DNA of 46,857 nucleotides from Paratissierella segnis. Its GTDB lineage: Bacteria > Bacillota > Clostridia > Tissierellales > Tissierellaceae. The position numbers and the translations under genes are program-made. Of this stretch, positions 6,780 through 16,413 are shown piece by piece. The stretch is taken from assembly GCF_014385195.1 (NCBI RefSeq), contig NZ_JACRTG010000019.1, positions 1 to 46,857 of the forward strand. The letters run 5' to 3'. Every line of letters starts with the position of its first letter. Positions within the stretch are counted from its first letter, which is position 1. The notes under the pieces are model-generated. The model was not told where the DNA came from and ran no database searches. It worked only from the letters and a program-made list of their open reading frames with translations.

Positions 6780-7934
6780 CTATTCCAAAAAATCCTTTAA
6801 TTTTTTACTTCTGCTTGGATGTCTCAATTTTCTTAAGGCCTTTGCTTCTATTTGTCTTATTCTTTCCCTAGTTACATCAAATTCTTTGCCCACTTCTTCC
6901 AGTGTTCTTGCTCTTCCGTCATCTAAACCAAATCTAAGTCGCAGTACTTTTTGTTCTCTCGGAGTTAAGCTATCTAATACGTCAATCAATTGTTCCCTAA
7001 GCATGGTAAATGTAGCCGCTTCTGCAGGAGCCAGCACCTCATCATCGGGAATAAAATCCCCTAAATGGCTGTCTTCTTCCTCGCCTATTGGTGTTTCCAG
7101 AGAAACGGGTTCTTGAGCTATTTTCATTATCTCGCGAACTTTATCCACATCAAGATTCATCTCCTTACCGATTTCCTCAGGTAAAGGATCCCTGCCTAAT
7201 TCTTGAACTAATTGCCTTTGAACTCTAACTAGTTTATTTATTGTTTCAACCATATGAACAGGAATTCGAATTGTCCTGGCTTGATCAGCAATCGCCCTGG
7301 TTATTGCCTGTCTAATCCACCATGTAGCATAGGTACTAAATTTAAATCCTTTTTTATATTCAAATTTCTCGACAGCTTTCATAAGCCCAAGATTTCCTTC
7401 TTGAATTAAATCTAAAAATAGCATACCTCTTCCGACATAACGCTTTGCAATGCTTACCACAAGTCTCAAATTTGCCTCTGCAAGTTTTTTCTTGGCTTCT
7501 TCATCTCCTGCTTCCATTCTCTTAGCCAATTCGATTTCTTCTTCTCCGGTTAATAATGGGATCTTTCCTATTTCCTTCAGATACATCCTTACAGGATCAT
7601 CAATATTTACCCCTTTTGGTACAGATAAATCGTCTTCTTTAATCTTTTTAAATTCTTTTTCAGGATCTTTATCCAAATCCTTATCTAAATCATCATCATC
7701 TTCGTCTTCTAACAACAATTCTTCTACTTTATCTCCTATAATATCAATACCGGCATCTTCGATTTTTTGGTATAAATTATCAATCTCTTCCGGTTCCATA
7801 GAAATTTCCTCCAAAGTATCCATTATTTCCTTGTATGTTAAAATACCATTCTTTTTCCCCTTTGATATTAACTTTTTTTCAGACTCTAATTTATCTTTTT
7901 GTTTTTTCATTGGGTCTTTATTATTTTCTTCCAA
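6780..7934 (-). CDS. rpoD: Primary sigma factor RpoD/SigA
   Basis: The housekeeping sigma-70 factor. Region 1.1 is followed by a strongly acidic Asp/Lys-repeat linker (about residues 75-105). Region 1.2 begins at DDPVRMYLKEIGKIPLL, region 2 spans LAEANLRLVVSIAKRYVGRG to YATWWIRQAITRA, and region 4 ends LRKLRHPSRSKKLKDFLE. The frame is open to a TTG at 7955 overlapping dnaG, which has no Shine-Dalgarno site. The TTG at 7934 has GGGAGG 8 nt before it and gives 384 aa; ATG 7910 is a less likely alternative. It forms an operon with dnaG, as in the classic macromolecular-synthesis operon. Confidence 0.96.
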   Translation of the reverse strand: MEENNKDPMKKQKDKLESEKKLISKGKKNGILTYKEIMDTLEEISMEPEEIDNLYQKIEDAGIDIIGDKVEELLLEDEDDDDLDKDLDKDPEKEFKKIKEDDLSVPKGVNIDDPVRMYLKEIGKIPLLTGEEEIELAKRMEAGDEEAKKKLAEANLRLVVSIAKRYVGRGMLFLDLIQEGNLGLMKAVEKFEYKKGFKFSTYATWWIRQAITRAIADQARTIRIPVHMVETINKLVRVQRQLVQELGRDPLPEEIGKEMNLDVDKVREIMKIAQEPVSLETPIGEEEDSHLGDFIPDDEVLAPAEAATFTMLREQLIDVLDSLTPREQKVLRLRFGLDDGRARTLEEVGKEFDVTRERIRQIEAKALRKLRHPSRSKKLKDFLE

Positions 7935-7951
7935 TTCAAGTTCCTCCCTAC

Positions 7952-9757
7952 TCAATTAATGAGATTAATTTCTTTGTTCAGTGCTGTAAGTTCTAAACAA
8001 AGTCTTAATAACAATGACTCTTCGTCACTATTTCTTTTGATTTTTTCAAGCTCCTCTATTTTAACAATAAGTTCTTTTCTTTTATTTAACAATTTACTGA
8101 CTAAAATGGTATTTATTAAATCATCTATAATTCTATTTATATTAGAAGGTTGATAATTTAATGTGTTTTTAAATATATTGTTTACAGTTTCCTTGTCTAA
8201 ATTAGGTATTTCCAATGTCTTTACAAATAATACCTTTTCGTCTATATTTTCTTCATTCGCATACATTTTACCTATTAATTCATATATCATTCTGCATTCA
8301 TTGGATTCAAAATCTCTAAATTTTAACCTATCAGCGATTATTTCATAATAATCTTTGTCAGTGATTGATAGCCTTATGATATCCATTTCAGCCTTTAAAT
8401 AAGCTGTCGGCAATATGGTTTTAATGGGTTTTATATTTTCCTTGATAATATCCTTTTTATATAATTCCTTTTTTTTATAAAATTTACCTCTTATTTCCTT
8501 TTCTATAGCTTCTTTTGAAATACCTGTTTTATCTGATATCTTATCAATATAGACATCCTGTTCAATGGGGCTTTTCAAACCCTTAATTAAATTTGCTATT
8601 TCTTTAGTAAAGTTCACTTTCTCTTCAAGCTTTTCTAAATCATACTTTTCCCTAATTATATTTATTTTAAAATCCATATAATTAAGGGAATTATTTAATT
8701 GTTTTTCAAATTCTATTAGCCCTTTTTGATTTATATAATCATCCGGATCCATACCCTTTGGTAAAGAAATGATTCTAGGATTGACATCAACCTTAAGCAT
8801 TAAATCTATAGCTCTTAAAGCAGCGTTGATACCTGCTAAATCTGAATCGTAACAGATATACACTTCTTCTCCATATCTTTTAATAAGCTTACATTGCCTA
8901 TCAGTCAAAGCTGTACCAAGGCTAGCTACGCTATAATTTATACCTTTCGCATATAATGAAATTACATCCATATACCCTTCTACAAGAAGTATTCTTTTTC
9001 TGTTTGAATGTTTGTTCAATAAATTTAGACCGTATAAATGATTGCCCTTATTAAAAGCAATTGTATCTTGGGAATTCAAATATTTGGGATGAGAATCATC
9101 TAATACCCTACCCCCAAAACCGATAACCCTTGATTTAGTATCAATTATAGGAAAAATAATCCTATTTCTAAACTTATCATAATATCCATTATTACCACTT
9201 TTCTTACCTATAAGTCCTGCTTTTTCTATTGCGTTATCAGAATATCCTTTTTGAGACAAATATCTGTATAAATTGTCCCAGCTATTTAATGAAAATCCTA
9301 AACCGAATTGTCTTATAGTCTTTGCATTTATATTTCTTTTCCTTAGATACTCCAAAGCAAAAGAGTTTTTATATAAATTGTCACGAAAATATCTTGCAGA
9401 TACTTTGTTGATTTCATAGATCTCACTTTTATCCTCTTTATCGTTGAAGTTTACAGCTTTATCTTCTATTTCAATGCCAAGCTTGTCCGCCAGAAATTTA
9501 ACTGCATCTAAAAACTCAAGGTTTTCCTTTTTCATTATAAATGAAACTATATCTCCCCCTTCTCCGCAACCAAAACAATGGTAATATTGCTTAGTTTCAG
9601 AAACTGTAAAAGATGGAGTTTTTTCGCTATGGAAAGGACAAAGTCCTACATAATTCGACCCTGATTTTTTTAAATTTACATATTCGGATACTATATTTAC
9701 AATATCCGAATCTTCTTTAACTTTTTGAATTATTTCATCACTAATATATAATGTCAT
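7952..9757 (-). CDS. dnaG: DNA primase
   Basis: Synthesises RNA primers at the replication fork. From the start chosen (601 aa) the CHC2-type zinc site is CPFHSEK plus CFGCGEGGD within the first 75 residues. The TOPRIM catalytic core has the acidic residues in LLVEGYMD (about 252-259) and CYDSDLAG (about 300-307). The C-terminal part is the weakly conserved helicase-binding region. The frame extends to GTG 9775, but AGGTGATA precedes ATG 9757 at good spacing. It overlaps none of its neighbours and is followed by rpoD after 17 nt. Confidence 0.97.
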   Translation of the reverse strand: MTLYISDEIIQKVKEDSDIVNIVSEYVNLKKSGSNYVGLCPFHSEKTPSFTVSETKQYYHCFGCGEGGDIVSFIMKKENLEFLDAVKFLADKLGIEIEDKAVNFNDKEDKSEIYEINKVSARYFRDNLYKNSFALEYLRKRNINAKTIRQFGLGFSLNSWDNLYRYLSQKGYSDNAIEKAGLIGKKSGNNGYYDKFRNRIIFPIIDTKSRVIGFGGRVLDDSHPKYLNSQDTIAFNKGNHLYGLNLLNKHSNRKRILLVEGYMDVISLYAKGINYSVASLGTALTDRQCKLIKRYGEEVYICYDSDLAGINAALRAIDLMLKVDVNPRIISLPKGMDPDDYINQKGLIEFEKQLNNSLNYMDFKINIIREKYDLEKLEEKVNFTKEIANLIKGLKSPIEQDVYIDKISDKTGISKEAIEKEIRGKFYKKKELYKKDIIKENIKPIKTILPTAYLKAEMDIIRLSITDKDYYEIIADRLKFRDFESNECRMIYELIGKMYANEENIDEKVLFVKTLEIPNLDKETVNNIFKNTLNYQPSNINRIIDDLINTILVSKLLNKRKELIVKIEELEKIKRNSDEESLLLRLCLELTALNKEINLIN

Positions 9758-9921
9758 ATTATCACCTATTAACACCTACCAAATATATATAATACATCGT
9801 TATAATGTTTTTATTGCTTTTATTAAATTGAAAATTTTCCTATTCGTAATAAAGATCAAGGTCATTTTATACCTCGATATATACCCTTATTCGACATAAA
9901 ATATTAAAAATCCTTCTTTTT

Positions 9922-10938
9922 TTAAAATTTTTCCCAAGGTTTTGGTAGAAAATTATTTGTAAAAAGATTTACAACATACCTGTCAGTCATACCTGCTATA
10001 TAATCACAAATGATATCTTCCTTTTCCGAATCTACATGCTCATATATTTTCAGATGCTCTTTCGGAAGTTTCTCCAAATCTTTTAAATAATAGTTAAATA
10101 ATTCGGTAATAATATATTCTGTTTTTTCTTCTTCTGATTTTGCAGACTTATTTAAATAAACATTTTCAAACATAAAGTCCCTTAATTTATTAGTTGCTTT
10201 ATCTATTTCTTCACTCATTAATATATATTTCTCATCCATACTATTGTTGATAATATCTATAATCATAGTATTTATTCTAATACCATGAGTTCTCCCTAAA
10301 ATAACAACACAATCTTCCGGCAAATCCTCATTCTTAATTATATCTGCTCTTATTGCATCATCTATATCATGATTTATATACGCTATCCTATCAGCATATT
10401 TTACTACTTGTCCTTCCAATGTATTGCTTAAATTATTACCAGAATGTTTTATTATACCTTCTCGTACTTCATATGTCAAATTTAGTCCAATTTTGTTCTC
10501 TTTATGCTCTAAAAAGTCTACTACTCTTATACTCTGTTTGCTGTGATCAAAACCATGAGGGTTTAGACTGTTTAATACCTTCTCACCTGTATGCCCAAAA
10601 GGTGTATGCCCTAAATCATGTCCCAATGAGATTGCTTCCACCAAGTCTTCATTAAGACGTAAAGCACGGGCTAGAGTTCTTGCTATTTGGGATACTTCCA
10701 GAGTATGAGTAAGTCTTGTCCTAAAATGGTCGCCTTCAGGCGCTATAAAAACCTGCGTCTTATGCTTTAATCTTCTAAAAGACTTAGAGTGAATTATCCT
10801 ATCTCTATCTCTCATAAAATCAGTTCTTATAGTGCATTTTTCTTCATATGTTTTTCTCCCCTTTGAGTTTTTACTCAAAGTCGCATACTTGGATAGCCTA
10901 ATTTCTTCCCATTCCTCAGTTTGTTCTCTAATATTCAT
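9922..10938 (-). CDS. dgt: Deoxyguanosinetriphosphate triphosphohydrolase-like protein
   Basis: A 338-aa HD-domain nucleotidase of the dGTPase type 2 family, which removes triphosphate from dNTPs. The family signature RDRDRIIHSKSFRRL is followed by RLTHTLEVSQIARTLARALR and the metal-binding HD motif GHDLGHTPFGHTGE (about residues 110-123). The C-terminal helices contain YIAGMTDRYV. Its position just upstream of dnaG-rpoD is common in Clostridia and suggests a link to dNTP-pool control in replication. A 164-nt gap separates it from dnaG. The precise nucleotide preference cannot be told from sequence. Confidence 0.9.
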   Translation of the reverse strand: MNIREQTEEWEEIRLSKYATLSKNSKGRKTYEEKCTIRTDFMRDRDRIIHSKSFRRLKHKTQVFIAPEGDHFRTRLTHTLEVSQIARTLARALRLNEDLVEAISLGHDLGHTPFGHTGEKVLNSLNPHGFDHSKQSIRVVDFLEHKENKIGLNLTYEVREGIIKHSGNNLSNTLEGQVVKYADRIAYINHDIDDAIRADIIKNEDLPEDCVVILGRTHGIRINTMIIDIINNSMDEKYILMSEEIDKATNKLRDFMFENVYLNKSAKSEEEKTEYIITELFNYYLKDLEKLPKEHLKIYEHVDSEKEDIICDYIAGMTDRYVVNLFTNNFLPKPWEKF

Positions 10939-11030
10939 TATATCTACCCCGCTTAAGTATAAATACTCCTATTTTATATATACAACATAAATTCAAATTA
11001 TCCTTCTTTTTGTTTAAAATTTTTATACAT

Positions 11031-11060
11031 TGAAAAAGAAGTGTTTCAAAACACTTCTTT
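11031..11060 (-). terminator. Intrinsic terminator of glyQS
   Basis: Minus strand AAAGAAGTGTTT / AAACACTTCTTT, a 12-bp perfect stem, followed by TTC after a run of T. It starts 5 nt after the glyS stop codon. Confidence 0.85.
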
Positions 11061-11065
11061 CTAGG

Positions 11066-13141
11066 CTATAATTTATTTATTTTTGATAAATCGCATACTT
11101 TCATCATGGTATCGTAAATTGTTTTCAATAGACCTAATCTATTATTTTTAAGCGTTTCATCTTCCACCATGACCATAACCTTCTCAAAGAAATTATCTAT
11201 AGGATCCTTTAAAGTTATCAATAAGTCTAATGCCTTATCATATTCCTTTTTCTCAATTAAGTTAAGAACTTTCTCCTCTATATTGTTATAGCTGTCATAC
11301 AGGTTCAACTCATCCTCTGTTAATAGATCTCTTTTAATCTCATTTGAAGGAGCTTTTACAGCAAGAGTTGATACCCTGTTAAAGGCTGTTAAAATATCTT
11401 GAAGACCATCTTTTTTCAGCCACTCATTCAATTTAATTGCTCTGATTTTTAAATCATAGATGTCATCTATATTTGTACTTACTACTGCTTCGATAATATC
11501 ATGTCGAATATTCATATCCATGAACATATTTCTTATTCTTGCGATAAAAAAGCCCATAATATCAGACTTTATCTTGTTGTAATCAAATGCCAGTCCATTT
11601 TCTTCAACATAAATATATAAAGCGAAATCAACTATTTCATTGAGTGAAATATTCCACTTCTTATCAAGTATTATGTTGATAATACCCAAGGCACTTCTTC
11701 TCAATCCAAACGGGTCTTGAGACCCCGAAGGCTGTATGCCTATTGCAAACAATCCGGCAATAGAATCCAATTTATCAGCAATTGACAATATTGATCCGGC
11801 AGTAGTGGATGGGAGCTGATCTCCGGAATACCTTGGTAAATATTGTTCAAATATGGCTATAGAAACTATTTCATTTTCATTGGAGATTTTAGCATATTCC
11901 ATTCCCATTTTGCCTTGTAATTCTGTAAATTCACTTACAATTTTAGTAACTAAATCCGCCTTGGAAAGGAACGCCGCCCGATCCACATTTTTTACGGTTT
12001 CATCTCCAACCTCCAAGTAATTTCCAATTTTACATGATAATTTTTGTATACGCTTTGTTTTTTGATACAATGTACCCAGTTTTTCTTGAAAAGTTATATT
12101 GTTTAATCGTTCAACATATTTTTCCAGTGGATATTTTATATCCTCTTTGTAGAAAAATTTAGCATCTTCCAGTCTTGCACCCAATACTTTTTCATTTCCC
12201 TTAACAACAATATCAATATATCTGTCATCACCATTTCTAACAGTTATGAAATATGGCAACAGCCTCTTCTTGTCATCTACTACCGGAAAATACCTTAGAT
12301 GCTCTTTCATAGGTGTAATAACTACATCCATAGGTAAGCTTAGATATTCATCTTTTATTCTTCCTATTATAGGTGTAGGATACTCTACGATATTTGTTAC
12401 TTCATCAAGGAGATCTTCATCAAGCAATATAGTACCTCCCTTTTCCCTAACCAATCTTTCAGAACCATATTTTATAAGCTCTTTTCTTTCATTTTGATCG
12501 ATTATAACATAATTCTCTCTAAGTAACTTAGCATAATCGTCCACATTATCTATTACTATATGACTGCTTCCCAAGAACCTATGTCCTCTTGTAATATTAG
12601 AAGCTTTAATTCCTTCCAGATTAAATGGTATAACCTTGTCATCTAAAAGAGATACAAGCCATCTTATAGGCCTGACAAATTTTAAATTTTTTCCTCCCCA
12701 TTTCATAGACTTTGGAAAAGAAATACTTCTTATTAGCGCAGGCATATCATTTGAAAGAATTTCTTCTATTGATTTGTTCATCTTTTTAATTAAGGCATAA
12801 ATATAATCTTCACCATTTATTTTTTCAACTGTTAATGAATTTTCATCTATATCATGACCTTTCATAAATCCCATAAGAGCTTTTGATGGTTTCCCTTCGC
12901 TATCATATGCTATTTTTACTGAAGGGCCTTTTACTTTTTCTTCTATGGATTCCTGCATATTTTTTATTCCATTAATAGTTAAAATAAGTCTTCTTGGTGT
13001 TGTGTAAACTTCCAAATCTGTGTATATAAGTCTGTCTTTTTTCAATAAATCATTACTGATATTTTTAATTTGATTTATTGTATCATGAATAACATTAGCA
13101 GGTATCTCTTCCACGCCTATTTCTAAAAGATATTTACTCAT
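11066..13141 (-). CDS. glyS: Glycyl-tRNA synthetase beta subunit
   Basis: The 691-aa beta subunit of the heterotetrameric bacterial GlyRS; it carries tRNA recognition and editing-like domains. The N-terminus MSKYLLEIGVEEIPANVI is characteristic. HD-like and anticodon-binding regions follow, including SGDQLPSTTAGSILSIADKL and QDPFGLRRSALGIINIIL. The length matches the family (about 690). It overlaps glyQ by 8 nt, so the two subunits are translationally coupled and share control by the glycine T-box. Confidence 0.97.
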   Translation of the reverse strand: MSKYLLEIGVEEIPANVIHDTINQIKNISNDLLKKDRLIYTDLEVYTTPRRLILTINGIKNMQESIEEKVKGPSVKIAYDSEGKPSKALMGFMKGHDIDENSLTVEKINGEDYIYALIKKMNKSIEEILSNDMPALIRSISFPKSMKWGGKNLKFVRPIRWLVSLLDDKVIPFNLEGIKASNITRGHRFLGSSHIVIDNVDDYAKLLRENYVIIDQNERKELIKYGSERLVREKGGTILLDEDLLDEVTNIVEYPTPIIGRIKDEYLSLPMDVVITPMKEHLRYFPVVDDKKRLLPYFITVRNGDDRYIDIVVKGNEKVLGARLEDAKFFYKEDIKYPLEKYVERLNNITFQEKLGTLYQKTKRIQKLSCKIGNYLEVGDETVKNVDRAAFLSKADLVTKIVSEFTELQGKMGMEYAKISNENEIVSIAIFEQYLPRYSGDQLPSTTAGSILSIADKLDSIAGLFAIGIQPSGSQDPFGLRRSALGIINIILDKKWNISLNEIVDFALYIYVEENGLAFDYNKIKSDIMGFFIARIRNMFMDMNIRHDIIEAVVSTNIDDIYDLKIRAIKLNEWLKKDGLQDILTAFNRVSTLAVKAPSNEIKRDLLTEDELNLYDSYNNIEEKVLNLIEKKEYDKALDLLITLKDPIDNFFEKVMVMVEDETLKNNRLGLLKTIYDTMMKVCDLSKINKL

Positions 13142-14021
13142 CTATGCCCACCTCCTTATCCAGCAATGGAAACCCCATATCTTTTCTTTGCTCAAGATAT
13201 TTAGAGGCTACTATCCTTGCCAGATTCCTAACTCTTCCGATATAGTTTGTTCTCTCCGAAACAGATATAGCACCCCTAGCATCTAAAACGTTGAATGTAT
13301 GGGAGCATTTAAGAACGTAATCATATCCCGGCAATACCAATGAACTATCTAAAGTTTTGTAAGCTTCATTCTCATAGGTATTGAATAATCCCTTTAGAGT
13401 ATTGATATCTGCTTTTTCAAAGCTATATACAGAATGTTCATATTCTGCCTTATTAAATACTTCTCCATAAGTTATGTTTCTATTCCACTTTATATCAAAT
13501 ATATTATCCACATCTTGGAGATACATTGCAATCCTTTCCAGCCCATAGGTTAACTCTGCTGATTCCAGCTCACAATTGATGCTTCCAACTTGCTGAAAAT
13601 AAGTGAATTGAGTGATTTCCATTCCATCCAACCAGACTTCCCAGCCCAAACCCCATGCACCTAATGTCGGAGCTTCCCAATTATCTTCTACAAATCTTAT
13701 ATCATGCTTTATCGGATCTATTCCAATAGCTTTAAGGCTATCTAAATATAAATCTTGAACATTTTCAGGTGATGGCTTTAAGATAACTTGTAATTGATGA
13801 TGCTGATATACTCTATTAGGATTTTCACCATATCTTGCATCTGCAGGTCTCCTTGAGGGTTCTACATATACGACCCTCCATGGTTCAGGGCCTAAAGCTC
13901 TGAGAAATGTATGCGGATTCATTGTGCCTGCACCTTTTTCTACATCATATGGTTCCATTATTATACAATCTTTTTCACCCCAATAACTAAGTAATTTCAG
14001 CATCAAATCCTGAAAAAACAT
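13134..14021 (-). CDS. glyQ: Glycyl-tRNA synthetase alpha subunit
   Basis: The 295-aa class II catalytic subunit that activates glycine. It opens MFFQDLMLKLLSYWGEK and carries MNPHTFLRALGPEPW with the class II motif 2 region YVEPSRRPADARYGENPNR. GWEVWLDGMEITQFTYFQQ is also family-typical. The open frame continues 34 codons upstream (to 14123), but that part is T-box leader sequence. ATG 14021 has GGAGGG 6 nt before it and gives the family length (E. coli 303 aa). It is first in the glyQS operon. Confidence 0.97.
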   Translation of the reverse strand: MFFQDLMLKLLSYWGEKDCIIMEPYDVEKGAGTMNPHTFLRALGPEPWRVVYVEPSRRPADARYGENPNRVYQHHQLQVILKPSPENVQDLYLDSLKAIGIDPIKHDIRFVEDNWEAPTLGAWGLGWEVWLDGMEITQFTYFQQVGSINCELESAELTYGLERIAMYLQDVDNIFDIKWNRNITYGEVFNKAEYEHSVYSFEKADINTLKGLFNTYENEAYKTLDSSLVLPGYDYVLKCSHTFNVLDARGAISVSERTNYIGRVRNLARIVASKYLEQRKDMGFPLLDKEVGIDE

Positions 14022-14050
14022 ATAAACCCTCCTTAATAAAACTTTATTCC

Positions 14051-14296
14051 AAAAGACAAAAAACCTTATCATCCCTATAGGGACGAAAGGTTCCTTCCGT
14101 GGTTCCACCCTACTTAATACCATTCTATACAGGAATGAATCTTATTAATATCAAACCTATAATAGGCACTCTTTTAATAGAACATACTCCAAAGCTCCTT
14201 TCACCAAAATAATTATATCTAGCTCTCACTATCCTAGACTCACTTTAATAACTGATATTGGTTACTTTCTTCATCATTGTATAAATTCAATTCATG
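14051..14296 (-). promoter_or_regulatory. Glycine T-box leader of glyQS
   Basis: A tRNA-sensing leader that lets transcription proceed when tRNA-Gly is uncharged. On the minus strand the T-box core is AGGGTGGAACCACGG (14111-14096). The terminator pairs AACCTTTCGTCCC with GGGATGATAAGGTT and is followed by TTTT (14092-14051). Stem I shows a distal-loop-like GGATAGTGAGAG and the specifier segment GTGAAAGGAGCTTTGGAG. By analogy with B. subtilis tyrS and thrS leaders (codon followed by nine bases ending in GAG) the specifier is GGA at 14198-14196, a glycine codon. The leader fills the gap between recO and glyQ. Confidence 0.93.
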
Positions 14297-14302
14297 AATA
14301 TA

Positions 14303-14331
14303 AATTTAACAAAAATACCTTACTATGTCAA
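14303..14331 (-). promoter_or_regulatory. Sigma-A promoter of the glyQS T-box transcript
   Basis: Minus strand TTGACA (perfect -35), 17-nt spacer, TAAATT. It lies just after the recO stop codon, and the predicted start falls at the beginning of stem I of the T-box. The -35 sits in a small TACTAT/ATAGTA inverted repeat. Confidence 0.8.
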
Positions 14332-14349
14332 TAGTAGAGTTTATTTCCT

Positions 14350-15096
14350 TTAAAACTCTCCTATTGAATTTAAAATATTTAAAGATTTAAACTCTTTTCT
14401 TTCTATGTTTAACAAAATGTAGTTTAATAATACATCGTGAATAGATTTTAAGGTTGTATTGAATATATTGACATCGTCTAAAGAGTCAAGAGATGAATAT
14501 AGTAAATCATTTAGTCCTTTTACAAATAAACTGTCTACGGACTTAGCTGATAAATCTATAGAATAGCACTCTTCACATAATAATCCTCCGTTTATACTAC
14601 TAAACTTCATATCTGATTTAATTTCCTTATTGCAGTTAACACATCTATTTAAATATGGTCTATAACCTAAGAAAGAAATAAATTTAACTTCATAAGCAGC
14701 AACAAATTTTAAAAAGTCCCTGTCCAATTCAGACAGTATTTTTAATCCTTTTTTTAACAATAAAAATATTCTTTCATTTTCTTCTTCAAAGGGCGTTGAT
14801 TTTTCAATCAATTCTAAGATATAAAAGCCATAGATCATTCTTTCCATATTTTCTCTGATAGAATAATAGGAATCAAGGACATCCGAGTTATTGATATAAT
14901 AAAAATTTCGTCCTTTTTTTAAATAAAATTCACTCAATGTAAAACTTTGCGTACTGGCCATTAAGCTGGACTTAGGTCTAAAAGCACCTTGAGCCATAAC
15001 AGTTACTTTGCCTAATTCTTTAGTATATATGTTCAATATCTTGCTGGTTTCCTTATATCTTATCTCATTTAAAACAATTCCCTCTGTTTTAATCAA
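14350..15096 (-). CDS. recO: DNA repair protein RecO
   Basis: A RecF-pathway mediator that anneals single strands and loads RecA on SSB-coated DNA together with RecR. In this 248-aa protein the N-terminal OB fold (about residues 1-80) includes KVTVMAQGAFRPKSSLM. A helical domain follows, and a C4 zinc finger (CVNC at about 148-151 and CEEC at about 170-173) lies within it. The length is typical. The start is TTG with AAGGTG upstream. It lies 11 nt behind era, the conserved era-recO-glyQS order. Confidence 0.94.
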   Translation of the reverse strand: MIKTEGIVLNEIRYKETSKILNIYTKELGKVTVMAQGAFRPKSSLMASTQSFTLSEFYLKKGRNFYYINNSDVLDSYYSIRENMERMIYGFYILELIEKSTPFEEENERIFLLLKKGLKILSELDRDFLKFVAAYEVKFISFLGYRPYLNRCVNCNKEIKSDMKFSSINGGLLCEECYSIDLSAKSVDSLFVKGLNDLLYSSLDSLDDVNIFNTTLKSIHDVLLNYILLNIERKEFKSLNILNSIGEF

Positions 15097-15107
15097 CTTT
15101 ACACCTT

Positions 15108-15992
15108 CTACTTATAGCCGAAATATTTAACCTTATTTTCTCTTTCTCTCCAGTTTTTCTCAACCTTAACCCAAATCTGCAGATTGATATTACTCCCTAA
15201 TAGTTTTTCTATATCTTCTCTGGAGCTTTGACCAATTTCACGTAGTTTTTGACCGTTTTTTCCTATTATAATTCCCTTATGTGACTTTTTCTCGCAATAA
15301 AGGTTGGCGAATACATCTATCAAATCCTTGCCTTCCCTACTTTTAATGCTATCAATCTCTACATATATTCCATGTGGTATTTCCTCGTCCAGGTTAAGCA
15401 ATGCTTTTTCTCTTATTATCTCTGATATTATAAATCTTTCAGGCTGATCGGTTATCATATCCTCGGGGAAATATTGTGGTCCCTCCGGAATCATTTCTTT
15501 AATCGTCTTTATATATCTATCAATATTGTCATCATTTATTGCTGAAATTGGTATGATTTCTTTAAATATATTTAAATTGTTATATTTATTAATTAGTTTT
15601 GTAATAGATTCTTCATTCAATCTATCCGTTTTGTTTATTAACAGAATAATAGGAGTAAAAATATCTCTTAATTCCTTTAAAATATATCCGTCAAGCTTCC
15701 CTACTTCCATGCTATCATCTACCATAAATGTGATTATATCAACTTCTTCCAAAGTACTCTTTGAGATTTTTAGCATATACTCACCAAGAGCATTTCTAGG
15801 CATTTGTATCCCAGGAGTATCCAGAAATACAATCTGACAATTCTCCTCGGTATAAACCATCTGAATTTTATTTCTTGTAGTTTGAGGTTTATCTGAAATA
15901 ATGGATATTTTTTCTCCAATGATTTTATTTAACAATGTTGACTTCCCAACATTTGGTCTGCCAATTACAGTCACAAATCCCGATTTATACAT
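15108..15992 (-). CDS. era: GTPase Era
   Basis: An essential GTPase for maturation of 16S rRNA and 30S assembly. In 294 aa the G1 motif is GRPNVGKS (residues 11-18), with the switch region TTRNKIQ, G3 DTPG and G4 NKTD. The C-terminal KH RNA-binding domain holds GIIIGKNGQKLREIG (about residues 240-254), which would contact the 3' end of 16S rRNA. The two-domain architecture is complete. It starts 2 nt after cdd and is followed closely by recO. Confidence 0.97.
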   Translation of the reverse strand: MYKSGFVTVIGRPNVGKSTLLNKIIGEKISIISDKPQTTRNKIQMVYTEENCQIVFLDTPGIQMPRNALGEYMLKISKSTLEEVDIITFMVDDSMEVGKLDGYILKELRDIFTPIILLINKTDRLNEESITKLINKYNNLNIFKEIIPISAINDDNIDRYIKTIKEMIPEGPQYFPEDMITDQPERFIISEIIREKALLNLDEEIPHGIYVEIDSIKSREGKDLIDVFANLYCEKKSHKGIIIGKNGQKLREIGQSSREDIEKLLGSNINLQIWVKVEKNWRERENKVKYFGYK

Positions 15993-15994
15993 AT

Positions 15995-16399
15995 TTATTC
16001 TCCTAATTTATTATCTAAATCCTCCGGACCAAAACTATGAGGAAGCAATTCATCTAATGTGTACATCTTATAGTTATCCGCAGAATTTGCAATGATTATT
16101 TTAGCATCTTTTCCAAATTCTCTTATTACTTGTCTGCAAACGCCGCATGGAAAAGTAGGATTCGAATCTCCTACTATTGCTATAGCTTTTATATTAGTAT
16201 GTCCTTCGGATATAGCTTTAAATATTGCTGTCCTCTCTGCACATATAGTAGGCGAATATGAAGATATCTCTATATTGCACCCTGAATATATTGTATCATC
16301 TTCGGTGAGAACAGCCGCACCAACATGAAAATTTGAATATGGCACATAGGCTAATGTTTGTGCTTCCAAAGCTCTTTTAATTAATTCCTTTTTATCCAA
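15995..16399 (-). CDS. cdd: Cytidine deaminase
   Basis: Deaminates cytidine and deoxycytidine to uridine forms in pyrimidine salvage; it is a zinc enzyme of the short homotetrameric class. The zinc and catalytic motifs are CAERTAIFKAI (about residues 53-63) and PCGVCRQ (about 86-92). The frame runs upstream to 16459, overlapping the DUF3048 gene by 46 nt. The TTG at 16399 has seven consecutive G residues 5 nt before it and gives 134 aa, the normal length for the family. The ybeY-dgkA-cdd-era order is as in B. subtilis, apart from the inserted lipoprotein gene. Confidence 0.95.
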   Translation of the reverse strand: MDKKELIKRALEAQTLAYVPYSNFHVGAAVLTEDDTIYSGCNIEISSYSPTICAERTAIFKAISEGHTNIKAIAIVGDSNPTFPCGVCRQVIREFGKDAKIIIANSADNYKMYTLDELLPHSFGPEDLDNKLGE

Positions 16400-16413
16400 G
16401 ATATCCCCCCCAA

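Noticed and set aside
7450..7959. Plus-strand frame of 169 codons opposite rpoD
   Set aside because: It is Ser-rich antisense of Asp/Glu/Lys codons in a certain gene and has no start signals.
14022..14123. N-terminal extension of glyQ
   Set aside because: The sequence is T-box antiterminator/terminator, and the conserved protein start and a strong ribosome-binding site are at 14021.
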